This document shows, in pieces, positions 35,419-45,152 of a stretch of 64,000 bases of DNA (positions are counted from its first letter, which is position 1; the number at the start of each line of letters is the position of its first letter). Made by a program: the position numbers and the translations under genes. Source of the DNA: Hydrogenophilales bacterium (GTDB lineage: Bacteria > Pseudomonadota > Gammaproteobacteria > Burkholderiales > Thiobacillaceae). The stretch spans positions 99,242 to 163,241 of the forward strand of contig JAHFRD010000008.1 in NCBI GenBank assembly GCA_023258975.1, written 5' to 3'. The notes below the pieces were generated by a model. It saw nothing but the letters and a program-made list of their open reading frames with translations, ran no database searches and was not told the origin of the DNA.

Positions 35419-36066
35419 ATGTCCAAGCAGCGCATCACCGCCCTGGGCCTCGCCCTCGGGTTTACCTTGTCCTCCGCCTTCGCCGCTCCAGGCAAGGCGC
35501 CAACCAACCCCGCCACGGATAACGAAGCCCATATCGAACAGGCGATGCACAACCCGAAAGCGCGCGCGGCAGGCAAGCGCGCGGCTTTTTTATGCGTTTA
35601 TTGCCACGGTGAAGACGGCAGTAGCGTGCAGGAAAACATCCCCAACCTGGCCGGCCAGAATCCGGTCTACCTGCTCACCCAGATTCAGAAATTCGGGGAT
35701 GGCCGGCGCAACGACGAATTCATGTCCGGACTGATCAAGGCGCTCAAGGAGGAGGATCGCGTCAACATGGCGGTGTACTACTCGACCATGCAGCCCAAGA
35801 CCCCCGCGTCCAGCGATGCCGCCCTGGTGGAGAAGGGCAGGAAGCGCTACCTGGCGACCTGTATCGGCTGTCATGGCCCCAAGGCGATCGGCAGTCATTC
35901 CACCGCGCGCCTTGCCGGCCAGCGCGTTTCCTATATCACGGAGGCGCTCGCCAACTACCGCTCCAGCAAGAGCCCGCGCACCGACCCGGTGATGACGACG
36001 GTCGCCCGCAATCTCGCGCCCGACGACATCCCGGCGGTCGCCGCCTTTCTTTCCACCCTGAAATAA
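35419..36066 (+). CDS. Cytochrome c4 (diheme)
   Basis: A 215-residue periplasmic diheme cytochrome with signal peptide about 1-22. It has two c-type halves: C59-V-Y-C-H63 and CIGCH near 152, each followed by a methionine-bearing loop (RRNDEFMSG and TDPVMTTVA). PNLAGQNPVYLLTQI and ARLAGQRVSYITEAL are typical of c4, which feeds terminal oxidases (often cbb3). It is a single gene between chpA and the convergent dedA gene. Confidence 0.93.
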   Translation: MSKQRITALGLALGFTLSSAFAAPGKAPTNPATDNEAHIEQAMHNPKARAAGKRAAFLCVYCHGEDGSSVQENIPNLAGQNPVYLLTQIQKFGDGRRNDEFMSGLIKALKEEDRVNMAVYYSTMQPKTPASSDAALVEKGRKRYLATCIGCHGPKAIGSHSTARLAGQRVSYITEALANYRSSKSPRTDPVMTTVARNLAPDDIPAVAAFLSTLK

Positions 36067-36109
36067 GCGGCGGGCCGCTCGTCCGCCCTCGCGCACCAGC
36101 GCGCCACCC

Positions 36110-36751
36110 TCAGCGGATGGCGCGCTGGTGTTTGATGTACTCGATGATGCCCGGCAGGATCGAGAGCAGGACGATGAACAGGATGACCGCCGTGAGGTTG
36201 TTCTTCACGACCGGCAGATTGCCGAAAAAATAACCGGCCGGTACCAGCAGACCCACCCAGACCATCGCGCCCAGCACGGAAAAACCGAGAAAACGCACAT
36301 AGGTCAGGCGGCCGATGCCGCACACGAAAGGCACGAAGGTACGCACCACGGGTACGAAGCGGGCAATGATGATGGCCTTGGGGCCGTGCTTTTCCATGAA
36401 CGCGTGGGTGCGGTTCAGATTCTCCCGCTTAAGCCAGCGGCTGCTCTCGAACTGGAACACCCTGGGCCCAAGCAGGCGGCCGATCCAATAATTCACGTTG
36501 TCGCCACAGAGCGCCGCCGCGATCAGCGTGACGGCTACGATCACCGGGTCCATCCCCCCCGCCGCCGCCACCGCTCCCGCCACGAACAGCAGGGAATCGC
36601 CCGGCAGAAAGGGAGTCACCACGAAGCCGGTCTCCATGAACACGATGGCGAACAGGATGGCATAGACCCAGACCCCGTAGCTTTGCACCAGCAACGCGAG
36701 GTGCTTGTCCAGGTGCAGGAGGATGTCGATGAAGTGGGTCAGGATTTCCAT
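36110..36751 (-). CDS. DedA family membrane protein
   Basis: A 213-residue inner-membrane protein of the DedA/SNARE-associated (VTT) family, involved in lipid carrier or phospholipid flipping and envelope homeostasis. The conserved acidic and arginine residues are visible: FMETGFVVTPFLPGDSLLF, GDNVNYWIGR, and RFVPVVRTFVPFVCGIG. It has about five hydrophobic segments and a basic C-terminus (IKHQRAIR). It converges on the cytochrome c4 gene with a 43-bp gap. Confidence 0.95.
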   Translation of the reverse strand: MEILTHFIDILLHLDKHLALLVQSYGVWVYAILFAIVFMETGFVVTPFLPGDSLLFVAGAVAAAGGMDPVIVAVTLIAAALCGDNVNYWIGRLLGPRVFQFESSRWLKRENLNRTHAFMEKHGPKAIIIARFVPVVRTFVPFVCGIGRLTYVRFLGFSVLGAMVWVGLLVPAGYFFGNLPVVKNNLTAVILFIVLLSILPGIIEYIKHQRAIR

Positions 36752-36828
36752 ATTGTTTCGTTATCAGGTTGACGTGATGACGGAATCAGGGGAAGTCGGC
36801 CCTGGCCGCTACCGTCGATCCCCCTCGC

Positions 36829-37713
36829 TCAGGGCCGCAGGCTCATCCGATAGACCTTGCCTTCCAGCATCGCGGGCACCCAGAGCTTGCCGTTGTCGTC
36901 GAGGAAGAGGTCGGCGGGGCCGGCAAGGGGAATTTGTTCGTTGGCAACGCTGATCTGTCCGGTGCGGGCATCCAATACCTGCAGAAGGCCGGCCGGCTCA
37001 AATTTCACCCAGTTGGAGATCAGCCAGCGGTTGGCGCCCAGGCTGACCACGCCATCGAAGTAACCGGCGGGACTGGGCGCAAAGGTTTTCTCCAGTTTCG
37101 CGGTGAAACCGTCCAGCAGATAGGTCTTCACCTTGCCGTTGGCCTGGTTGTCACCGCCCCACTCCACCACGATCATTCGGCCGCCGAATTTCTTGAGGCC
37201 ATTCGGGCCGATGGGCGGGGTGTCGAATTTGATTTCTCCGTAGCTGCGGCTGGTCAGGTCGATCACGAATACCTTGCCGAGATCGGTACTGGAAACAAGC
37301 AGACGGTGGTTGTCGTAGCGGGCGATGGCGTTGAGGAACCTGGCGCCGCTGGCGGCCATGTCCAGTTCGAATACCCGTTTTCCGTCGCGCTGGCGGAAAC
37401 CCAGGACGCGGTCGATGTCCGCGACATAGAGCACGCCGTTCACGGCCAGCAGCCCCTTGGGCGCGTTGAGCTTGTCCACCCACTTCAACGCCTTGACGTT
37501 GCCCTGGCGATCCAGCCTGGAAATGAAACCGTCGCCGTCTTTCTCGAAGGGCTCCGGTTTCACGCCCACGTTGGAGACGAAGACATCGTCGCCGCTGACC
37601 ATCACGCTCTCAGGCGAGGAAAAACCCGAGATGGTCTTCTCGACCCTGACCGTGGCCGCGTGGGCGTGGATGGAAAAAGCGAAAAACAGTAGGGCGAGCA
37701 GACGAGGGCGCAT
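36829..37713 (-). CDS. Exported SMP-30-like beta-propeller protein
   Basis: A 294-residue protein with signal peptide (MRPRLLALLFFAFSIHAHA) and repeats that read as six-bladed propeller strands (SPESVMVSGDDVFVSNVG, APKGLLAVNGVLYVADID, NAIARYDNHRLLVSSTD, AGPADLFLDDNGKLWVPAM). This is the SMP-30/gluconolactonase/strictosidine-synthase-like fold. Residues positioned as in metal-binding propellers are present, but no substrate can be inferred. The ATG at 37713 has GGAG seven bases upstream. It lies 50 bases after secF on the same strand and may be read through. Confidence 0.75.
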   Translation of the reverse strand: MRPRLLALLFFAFSIHAHAATVRVEKTISGFSSPESVMVSGDDVFVSNVGVKPEPFEKDGDGFISRLDRQGNVKALKWVDKLNAPKGLLAVNGVLYVADIDRVLGFRQRDGKRVFELDMAASGARFLNAIARYDNHRLLVSSTDLGKVFVIDLTSRSYGEIKFDTPPIGPNGLKKFGGRMIVVEWGGDNQANGKVKTYLLDGFTAKLEKTFAPSPAGYFDGVVSLGANRWLISNWVKFEPAGLLQVLDARTGQISVANEQIPLAGPADLFLDDNGKLWVPAMLEGKVYRMSLRP

Positions 37714-37763
37714 GGCGAACTCCAGATACGAATACGCCGACGGTGGCCCGCCGGCGTGTAATT

Positions 37764-38696
37764 TCAGACCACCGCCCCGGATTCCGGCTTCTCGACTTTC
37801 TTGATGAAATCCTCGCGCGAAACCCCCAGCCACATGACGATGGGGCTGGCGACCAGCACCGAGGAGTAAGTGCCGACGACGATGCCGATGGTCAAGGCCA
37901 GGGCAAAACCGTAGAGCACCTCGCCCCCCAGGAACAGCATGGCCAGCACCATCAACTGTGTGCTGCCGCTGGTAATGATGGTGCGCGACAGGGTGGCGGT
38001 CTTGGCGTTGTCCATGATCGCGGCGACGTCGTTGGAACGGGTCTTCTTGAAGTTTTCGCGAATGCGGTCGAACACCACCACGGTGTCGTTCACCGAGTAG
38101 CCCAGAATCGCCAGTACCGCCGCCAGCACGGTGAGGGAGAACTCCCACTGGAACAGGGAGAACGCGCCCAGCACGATGAAAATGTCGTGCGCGGTGGCGA
38201 ATATGGCGCCCAGGGCGAAACGCCACTCGAAACGCAGGGCCAAGTACAACATGATGCCGATGGACACCACCAGCAGGGCCAGGGCGCCATCCTCGAACAA
38301 TTCGTTGCCGACCTGCGGGCCGACGAATTCGACCCGCTTCAACAACACCGCAGCGTCAGCCTGTTTGAGCACAACCAGGACTTTTTCCGACAACTGCGCC
38401 GAAGTGATCCCCGATTTCACCGGCAGGCGCACCAGCACATCGCGCGAGGTGCCGAAATTCTGCACGGAAGCATCGCCATAGCCGGCGCGGGTCAGGTGCG
38501 CGCGTATCGCGCCGACATCGGCGGGATTCGGATAGCCGACTTCCATCACCGTGCCACCGGTGAAGTCCACGCCGAGATTGAGGCCCTTGGTGGCGAGCAA
38601 CCCGATGGACGCGACGATGAACAGAATCGACACGTAGATCGTGCTGCGCGCATAGCGCATGAAGGGGATGTCGCGTTCCAGATGGAAGAGTTCCAT
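37764..38696 (-). CDS. secF: Protein translocase subunit SecF
   Basis: A 310-residue RND-like subunit that, with SecD, uses the proton gradient to complete protein export. It has six membrane helices, LGVDFTGGTVMEV after the first, and AVLAILGYSVNDTVVVFDRIRENF and SRTIITSGSTQLMVLAMLFLGG in the core. It is 11 bases after secD. Confidence 0.97.
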   Translation of the reverse strand: MELFHLERDIPFMRYARSTIYVSILFIVASIGLLATKGLNLGVDFTGGTVMEVGYPNPADVGAIRAHLTRAGYGDASVQNFGTSRDVLVRLPVKSGITSAQLSEKVLVVLKQADAAVLLKRVEFVGPQVGNELFEDGALALLVVSIGIMLYLALRFEWRFALGAIFATAHDIFIVLGAFSLFQWEFSLTVLAAVLAILGYSVNDTVVVFDRIRENFKKTRSNDVAAIMDNAKTATLSRTIITSGSTQLMVLAMLFLGGEVLYGFALALTIGIVVGTYSSVLVASPIVMWLGVSREDFIKKVEKPESGAVV

Positions 38697-38707
38697 GTCG
38701 ATGCCTG

Positions 38708-40537
38708 TCAGATAGAGACTTTGGTCAGCCGCTTCACCCGGCCATAGGTGAGATTCACCATCGCGCGCGACACCGTCACCGCGCTGAACATCGAGGTCAG
38801 GATGCCCAGGCAGAGGGTCACCGCGAAGCCGCGCACCGGGCCGGAGCCAAGCCAGAACAGGGCGATACCGGCGATCAGAGTGGTGACATTGGAGTCCAGG
38901 ATGGTGTCCCAGGCGCGGTCATAGCCGGCCGCCATCGCGGCCTGCGGCGAATTGCCCAGACGCAGTTCCTCGCGGATGCGCTCGGCGATGATGACGTTGG
39001 CGTCGATGGCCATGCCCAGCGTCAGTGCGACACCGGCGATGCCGGGCAGGGTCAGGGTGGCTTGCAGCATCGACAGCAACGCCACCAGCAGGAACAGGTT
39101 GGTCGCCAGGGCCAGCACGGAGATCACGCCGAACAACTGGTAGTAGACCACCATGAACACGGCGACCAGGGCGAAGCCGACCAGGGTGGAGTTCACGCCG
39201 CGTTCGATGTTGTCCGCGCCCAGAGAGGGGCCTACCGTGCGTTCCTCGACGATTTCCATGGGCGCCGCCAGCGCGCCCGCGCGCAGCAGCAGAGCGACAT
39301 CGGAGGCCTCCTGCGGCGAATCCATGCCGGTGATCTGCACGCGGCCGCCACCGATCTCCTCGCGAATCACCGGCGCGGTCACCACTTCAGTCTTGCCCTT
39401 CTCGATCAGCAGAATGGCCATGCGCTTGCCCACGTTCTCGCGCGTGACGTTCTTGAACAGACGCGCGCCACGCCCATCGAGATTGATATGCACGGCGGCC
39501 TGATTGGTCTGTTTGTCGAAGCCGGGTTGCGCGTCGGTGATGTAGTCGCCGGTCAGTACCACGGATTTTTTCACCAGCACCGGGCGGCCGTCGCGCTCGC
39601 GGTAGACCTCGGTGCCGAACGGCACCTGGCCGGCGGCGGCGGCCTGAACCGTGGCGGCGTCCTGCATGCGTTCCTCGTCCACCATGCGAATTTCCAGGGT
39701 GGCGGTACGGCCCAGGATTTCCTTGGCCTTGGCGGTGTCCTGCACGCCCGGAAGCTGCACCACGACGCGGTCGATGCCTTGCTGCTGGATCACCGGCTCG
39801 GCGACGCCAAGCTCGTTGACCCGGTTGCGCAGGGTGGTGAGGTTCTGTTGCAGAGCGTATTCCTGGGTTTTCACCTGCGCCTGTTTTTTCAGGCCGCCGG
39901 TGAGCACGAATTCCTCGCCGCTCTCGCTGTCGACCAGTTGCAACTCGCTGTAGGCCGTCTCGATCGCCTTGCGCGCGGCACCGCGCTGCACCGCGTCGCG
40001 GAACTTGATGGTCACCTGTTCTCCCTCGCGACCGATGCCGGTGTAACGCACCTTGTTCTCGCGCAACAGGGTGCGAATATCGCCCTGATAACGTTCCGCC
40101 GCCTTCTCCAGCGCCTTGGGCATGTCCACCTGCAACAGGAAATGCACACCCCCGCGCAAATCCAGGCCCATGTTCATCGGCCTCGCGCCCAGCGAAGCCA
40201 GCCATTGCGGCGAGGCGGGCAGGAGATTGAGCGCCACGGTGTAGCCCGGCCCCAGCGCGGCCTGGAGGGCATCCTTGGCCTGGATCTGGACATCGGGGCT
40301 GGCAAAACGCGCCTTCACACCGCGCGCGTCCAGCGCGACCCCGGTGTGGGCGATACCCGCCGCCTTCAGCGCGGACTCCACCCGCCGCATCAAGGCGGTA
40401 TCCACCTTCTCGGTGGTTCGCACCGGCATCACCTGCACCGCCGGCACCTCACCGAAAAAATTGGGCAGGGTGTAGAGAAACGAAATCAGCAGGGCGACGC
40501 CGATGACGAGGTATTTCCAGAGGGGGTAGCGATTCAT
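38708..40537 (-). CDS. secD: Protein translocase subunit SecD
   Basis: A 609-residue partner of SecF: first helix at about 8-24, MGLDLRGGVHFLLQVD, a large periplasmic P1 domain (VNELGVAEPVIQQQGIDRVVVQLPG) and six helices with GVALTLGMAIDANVIIAERIREEL. Length and motifs are standard. The 5' side is separated from yajC by about 100 bases of low-information sequence with small repeats (GGTGAACGG and similar at about 40555-40600). Confidence 0.97.
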   Translation of the reverse strand: MNRYPLWKYLVIGVALLISFLYTLPNFFGEVPAVQVMPVRTTEKVDTALMRRVESALKAAGIAHTGVALDARGVKARFASPDVQIQAKDALQAALGPGYTVALNLLPASPQWLASLGARPMNMGLDLRGGVHFLLQVDMPKALEKAAERYQGDIRTLLRENKVRYTGIGREGEQVTIKFRDAVQRGAARKAIETAYSELQLVDSESGEEFVLTGGLKKQAQVKTQEYALQQNLTTLRNRVNELGVAEPVIQQQGIDRVVVQLPGVQDTAKAKEILGRTATLEIRMVDEERMQDAATVQAAAAGQVPFGTEVYRERDGRPVLVKKSVVLTGDYITDAQPGFDKQTNQAAVHINLDGRGARLFKNVTRENVGKRMAILLIEKGKTEVVTAPVIREEIGGGRVQITGMDSPQEASDVALLLRAGALAAPMEIVEERTVGPSLGADNIERGVNSTLVGFALVAVFMVVYYQLFGVISVLALATNLFLLVALLSMLQATLTLPGIAGVALTLGMAIDANVIIAERIREELRLGNSPQAAMAAGYDRAWDTILDSNVTTLIAGIALFWLGSGPVRGFAVTLCLGILTSMFSAVTVSRAMVNLTYGRVKRLTKVSI

Positions 40538-40633
40538 ATGCGGGTGCGCGGTGAACAGTGAGCGGTGAGCGGTGAACGGCCGGCGGTGAAGGGTGAGCGC
40601 GGGCGTCTCCGCTTGCCGCCCACCGCTTGCCGC

Positions 40634-40951
40634 TTACAGATCCTTGATCGTTCCCTTGGGCAGCACGGTCTGCACGGTGCCGCGCTGGAAGTGGGATTCC
40701 ACGCCACCACCGATGTCCAGGGTGATGTATTGCTCGGAAATCTTCACCACCTTGCCGACCTGGCCGCCGGCGGTGACGACTTCATCGCCCTTGGCGATGC
40801 CTTCCTGCATCTTCTTCTGATCTTTGGTGCGCTTCATCTGCGGACGGATAATCATGAAGTAGAACAGCGCGAACAGCACGACCAGGGGCAAAAAACTCAT
40901 GATCGGATCGGGTTGCTCGCCAGCGGCGGCGTAAGCGGGAGAAATCAGCAT
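40634..40951 (-). CDS. yajC: Preprotein translocase subunit YajC
   Basis: A 105-residue single-pass membrane protein of the SecDF-YajC complex. MLISPAYAAAGEQPDP, then the helix MSFLPLVVLFALFYFMIIRPQMKRTKDQ, and the soluble domain GDEVVTAGGQVGKVVKIS. The start is set by family habit (MLIS.AYA); the ribosome site is weak. It is separated from tgt by the DUF898 gene and a peptidase relic, unlike the usual tgt-yajC neighbourhood. Confidence 0.95.
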   Translation of the reverse strand: MLISPAYAAAGEQPDPIMSFLPLVVLFALFYFMIIRPQMKRTKDQKKMQEGIAKGDEVVTAGGQVGKVVKISEQYITLDIGGGVESHFQRGTVQTVLPKGTIKDL

Positions 40952-40986
40952 GATGAGAGCAAGTAGGTTGGAAAAACCCGCGCATT

Positions 40987-41087
40987 CTAGCAGCCTCGTG
41001 TGACAAGCTCTTGCGCCTGAATCACTTTGATACGCTCCCGCGTCTCCGGGTGGATCGAGAACAGGGCGATCCAGGCGCAAGAGGTCA
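40987..41087 (-). pseudogene. C-terminal relic of an M48 family peptidase
   Basis: Directly after the DUF898 gene, in a frame overlapping its stop (GTGA), 33 codons read VTSCAWIALFSIHPETRERI...QELVTRGC and then stop. The LFSxHPxTxERI pattern is the usual C-terminal end of M48 metallopeptidases, which commonly follow DUF898 genes in betaproteobacteria. The catalytic part (HExxH) is gone. A large internal deletion joining the DUF898 3' end to the peptidase 3' end would explain it. Confidence 0.55.
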
Positions 41088-42128
41088 CGCGATCCCCATA
41101 TCCACGTCGAAAACCTCGGCCATTTCCGCGCCGGTGGCGGCGATGCCCGCGCCAGAGGCGGCGACGAAGCCGTCCAGCCCACCCTCCGGCCCGACCACGG
41201 CCAGATTGTCCAGCCAGAATCGCGCGGCGCGTACCTGTGCCCAGGGGATGTACAGGCCCAGGGTCAGGACGATCAACAGCAGGTTGGAGACATACAGGCC
41301 GATCAGGCCACGCGCCGTATGGCGGCCGGCGAAGCACAGCGCGCCGAAACACGTGCCGATGAAAGTGAGGCGAGCGACACGCGCCTTGACGTAACCGACC
41401 GCGATGGGGAGCGTGGCATAGAGCAACAGCAATCCCAGGCCCAGTGGCCCCAGGATTTCCGTCATGCCGGTGGGGCCGTCGTGCGCCAGGCTGACCAGGA
41501 TGACGCTGCCGGCCACCAGGATGACCACGGGGGCCAGCAGGATCAGAGAAGCTTTCATGAAAATTCCGTAGTACGACTCGGCCCGCGCCTGGAAACGGGA
41601 TCGGGTCGCGCCGAAGGCGTGGTTGCCGGCGACGAAAGCGGTCTTGCGATAAAGCAGATAAGGCAGCGCCAGACCCAGACTGAGCAGCATCAGCAAACCC
41701 CAACCGGCGAAGATGCGGAAAGCTTCACCAAGGTCGCCGTGGAAATCGAAACGCAAACCACGATGGCTGCTGTTGCGGGCATTGAATTGCAGCGAACGCA
41801 CCACGACCCAGGGGGTGGCCAGGAAGAACAGGGCCAGCAGCGCCAACGACGCCAAGGGCAGGTTTTCCCGCGCCAAGGCCAAAACGGAAAACAGGCCGAA
41901 TGCGAGCAACCGCCCCTTCAGGATGGCGATGGGGTCGGCCAGGTAATCGAAATTGTGGCCATCCAGCAGCGTGTGATGATTGAAGTAACGCTTGCGTCGC
42001 ACCTTCGCCCAGGCGGAATAGATGCCCAGGGTCAACACGCTCAAGGCCAGATTGACGATCCAGATACGGAAATATTCACCGCCGTTGCCGGTGAATTGAA
42101 ACGGATAGACGCGGCTTCCCTCGCTCAT
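41085..42128 (-). CDS. DUF898 membrane protein (YjgN family)
   Basis: A 347-residue inner-membrane protein with about six to seven helices. The repeated DUF898 motifs are clear: FQFTGNGGEYFRIWIVN, LTLGIYSAWAKVRRKRYF and, near the end, LIGLYVSNLLLIVLTLGLYIPWAQVRAARFW. The function of the family is unknown. The ATG at 42128 is used because GGGGAA lies upstream; the ATG at 42140 has no site. It is placed between tgt and yajC and is followed by a fragment of the M48 peptidase that usually accompanies it. Confidence 0.9.
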   Translation of the reverse strand: MSEGSRVYPFQFTGNGGEYFRIWIVNLALSVLTLGIYSAWAKVRRKRYFNHHTLLDGHNFDYLADPIAILKGRLLAFGLFSVLALARENLPLASLALLALFFLATPWVVVRSLQFNARNSSHRGLRFDFHGDLGEAFRIFAGWGLLMLLSLGLALPYLLYRKTAFVAGNHAFGATRSRFQARAESYYGIFMKASLILLAPVVILVAGSVILVSLAHDGPTGMTEILGPLGLGLLLLYATLPIAVGYVKARVARLTFIGTCFGALCFAGRHTARGLIGLYVSNLLLIVLTLGLYIPWAQVRAARFWLDNLAVVGPEGGLDGFVAASGAGIAATGAEMAEVFDVDMGIA

Positions 42129-42409
42129 GCGGTTCCCCATTATTTGTAATTGTTGAAACAGGGCCGATTCTAGCCCGGATGCGCCATCATTTCCCGCGCC
42201 AATCGCGCAGACCCTTGTTTGTAATGGGAATTAGGCAAAAGGGCGACGCGGCCGCCGACAGCGGGTATCGACCTCGGCGACGCGGGTTCGCGGGGACGGG
42301 GCCAACCCTCCCCCACAGATAAAACACGGCGAAAAACGCACGGGTGCGGCCGAATCGCCGCCGATGCTTCCGAAGCGCGACTGGCGGCTTGCGGCCCGTG
42401 GAAGGGAAA

Positions 42410-43579
<1,170 letters not shown>

Positions 43580-43716
43580 CTAACGGGCATGGATGGGAGC
43601 CCACGCGAGACGATGCGGCCCATCGCGCCACCGTGGACGGCGCCGCGCGAAATGGATTGTGGAACCCCGGCCCCGGCATTCAGTCGCACTTTATTTTCAA
43701 CGCCTTGGAGAGCCTC

Positions 43717-44631
43717 ATGCTGGAAACCTTCCTGGAGCATCTGGATAGCGGACGCGCAAACGTCTTGCCGCAGGTTTATCAATCCGCGCTACACATCGTC
43801 GTCATCCTCGCGCTGGCCTGGGTGCTGCTGCGTCTGTCCAACAAGGGCATCCGCATGCTGCGCATCTATCTCTCGGGGCGGGCGGACGGGAATATCGAGG
43901 AGATCAAGCGTATCGAGACGCTGGGCCGGGTGTTCCGCTACATCGCATCGGTGGTGATCGTCCTGGTGGCGGGCATGGTGGTACTGAGCGAACTGGGCAT
44001 CTCCATCGCCCCCATCCTCGCCACGGCGGGCGTCCTCGGCATCGCCGTGGGCTTCGGCGCCCAGAGCCTGATCAAGGACTACTTCAATGGCTTTTTCATG
44101 CTGCTGGAAAATCAGGTGCGCCAGGGCGACGTGGTGGAGGCCGCCGGCAAAAGTGGATTGGTGGAGGAAGTGACGTTGCGCTACATCAAGATGCGCAACT
44201 ACGAGGGTCAGGTTCATTACATTCCCAACGGCAACGTCACCACCGTCACCAACATGAGCCGGGACTATTCCTACTCGGTGATCGACATCGGCGTGGCCTA
44301 CCGGGAAAACACGGACGAAGTCATGCAACTGATGCGCCAGGTGGGCGCGGAGATGCGCGCGGACGCAACCTTGCGCGACAAGATACTGGAAGACTTGGAA
44401 ATGGCCGGCATGGATCAATGGGCGGATTCCGCCGTGATCCTGCGCTGCCGCTTCAAAGTGAAGCCCCTGGAACAGTGGGGCGTGCGCCGGGAGTACCTGC
44501 ATCGCCTCAAGCGGGTCTTCGACCAGCATGGTGTGGAGATCCCCTTTCCCCACCTGACCCTGTACCCTGGCCAGGCCAGGGACGGTTCCGCCCCGGCGCT
44601 GCGCATCCTCGCGGAGAATGGCGTGGCATAA
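43717..44631 (+). CDS. MscS-type mechanosensitive channel
   Basis: A 304-residue small-conductance channel relative that protects against osmotic downshock. Three N-terminal helices (about 24-45, 73-92 and the pore helix APILATAGVLGIAVGFGAQSLIKDYFNGFFMLLENQ), then the beta domain (GDVVEAAGKSGLVEEVTLRYIKMRNYEGQVHYIPNG) and the C-terminal alpha/beta domain ending VEIPFPHLTLY. The ATG at 43717 has GGAG upstream; the open frame to 43558 is not expected to be translated. Confidence 0.93.
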   Translation: MLETFLEHLDSGRANVLPQVYQSALHIVVILALAWVLLRLSNKGIRMLRIYLSGRADGNIEEIKRIETLGRVFRYIASVVIVLVAGMVVLSELGISIAPILATAGVLGIAVGFGAQSLIKDYFNGFFMLLENQVRQGDVVEAAGKSGLVEEVTLRYIKMRNYEGQVHYIPNGNVTTVTNMSRDYSYSVIDIGVAYRENTDEVMQLMRQVGAEMRADATLRDKILEDLEMAGMDQWADSAVILRCRFKVKPLEQWGVRREYLHRLKRVFDQHGVEIPFPHLTLYPGQARDGSAPALRILAENGVA

Positions 44632-44685
44632 AGCGCGATCTCTCCCGCATCGGAGAGAGATCAACGGATTCATGGAGCGGGAAGG

Positions 44686-45129
44686 ATGCGTGCCTGGAAA
44701 AGCTGTTTCGGTTTGCTGCTGTTGTTCAGCGGTTCCGCCCTGGCGCGGGCGCCCTGTCCCGCAGAGCAGGCGGCGACCCTTCGGATCGGCGCCCAAGGCT
44801 TCACGGTGGAAGTCGCCGCCACACCGGCCTCGCGGGAACGCGGCCTATCCGGCCACGCGCGCCTCTCGCCCAACGCCGGCATGTGGTTCGTGCTGCCGGA
44901 AGCCGAGCAAACCGGTTTCTGGATGCGCGGCATGCGCTTTCCCATCGACCTGATCTGGGTGAGCCCGGAACAGCGGGTCGTGGGCGCGGCAACCCTGCCG
45001 GTGTGCGAAAACGACCCTTGTCCCATCACCTATCCCACCGCGCCTGCCGCCTATGTGCTGGAGATCCGGGCGGGCCGTTTTACCGGCCGGGTGGGGGATC
45101 CGGTGGAATGGAACTGCGCGGCGAGGTAG
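44686..45129 (+). CDS. DUF192 family exported protein
   Basis: A 147-residue protein with signal peptide about 1-21 and the DUF192 core (EVAATPASRERGLSGHARLSPNAGMWFVLPE, GFWMRGMRFPIDLIWV, AYVLEIRAGRF). The family is widespread with no assigned function; it forms a small beta-rich fold. Three cysteines in VCENDPCP and WNCAAR could form disulfides. The stop codon is the TAG of a REP palindrome. Confidence 0.9.
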   Translation: MRAWKSCFGLLLLFSGSALARAPCPAEQAATLRIGAQGFTVEVAATPASRERGLSGHARLSPNAGMWFVLPEAEQTGFWMRGMRFPIDLIWVSPEQRVVGAATLPVCENDPCPITYPTAPAAYVLEIRAGRFTGRVGDPVEWNCAAR

Positions 45130-45149
45130 CGCCGGCGAGGCGCCGGCTC
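45127..45149. repeat. REP-like palindrome between convergent genes
   Basis: TAGCGCCGGCGaggCGCCGGCTC: the first triplet is the DUF192 stop, and the palindrome ends four bases before the helicase stop on the other strand. It may act as a bidirectional transcription stop. Confidence 0.75.
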
Positions 45150-45152
45150 TCC

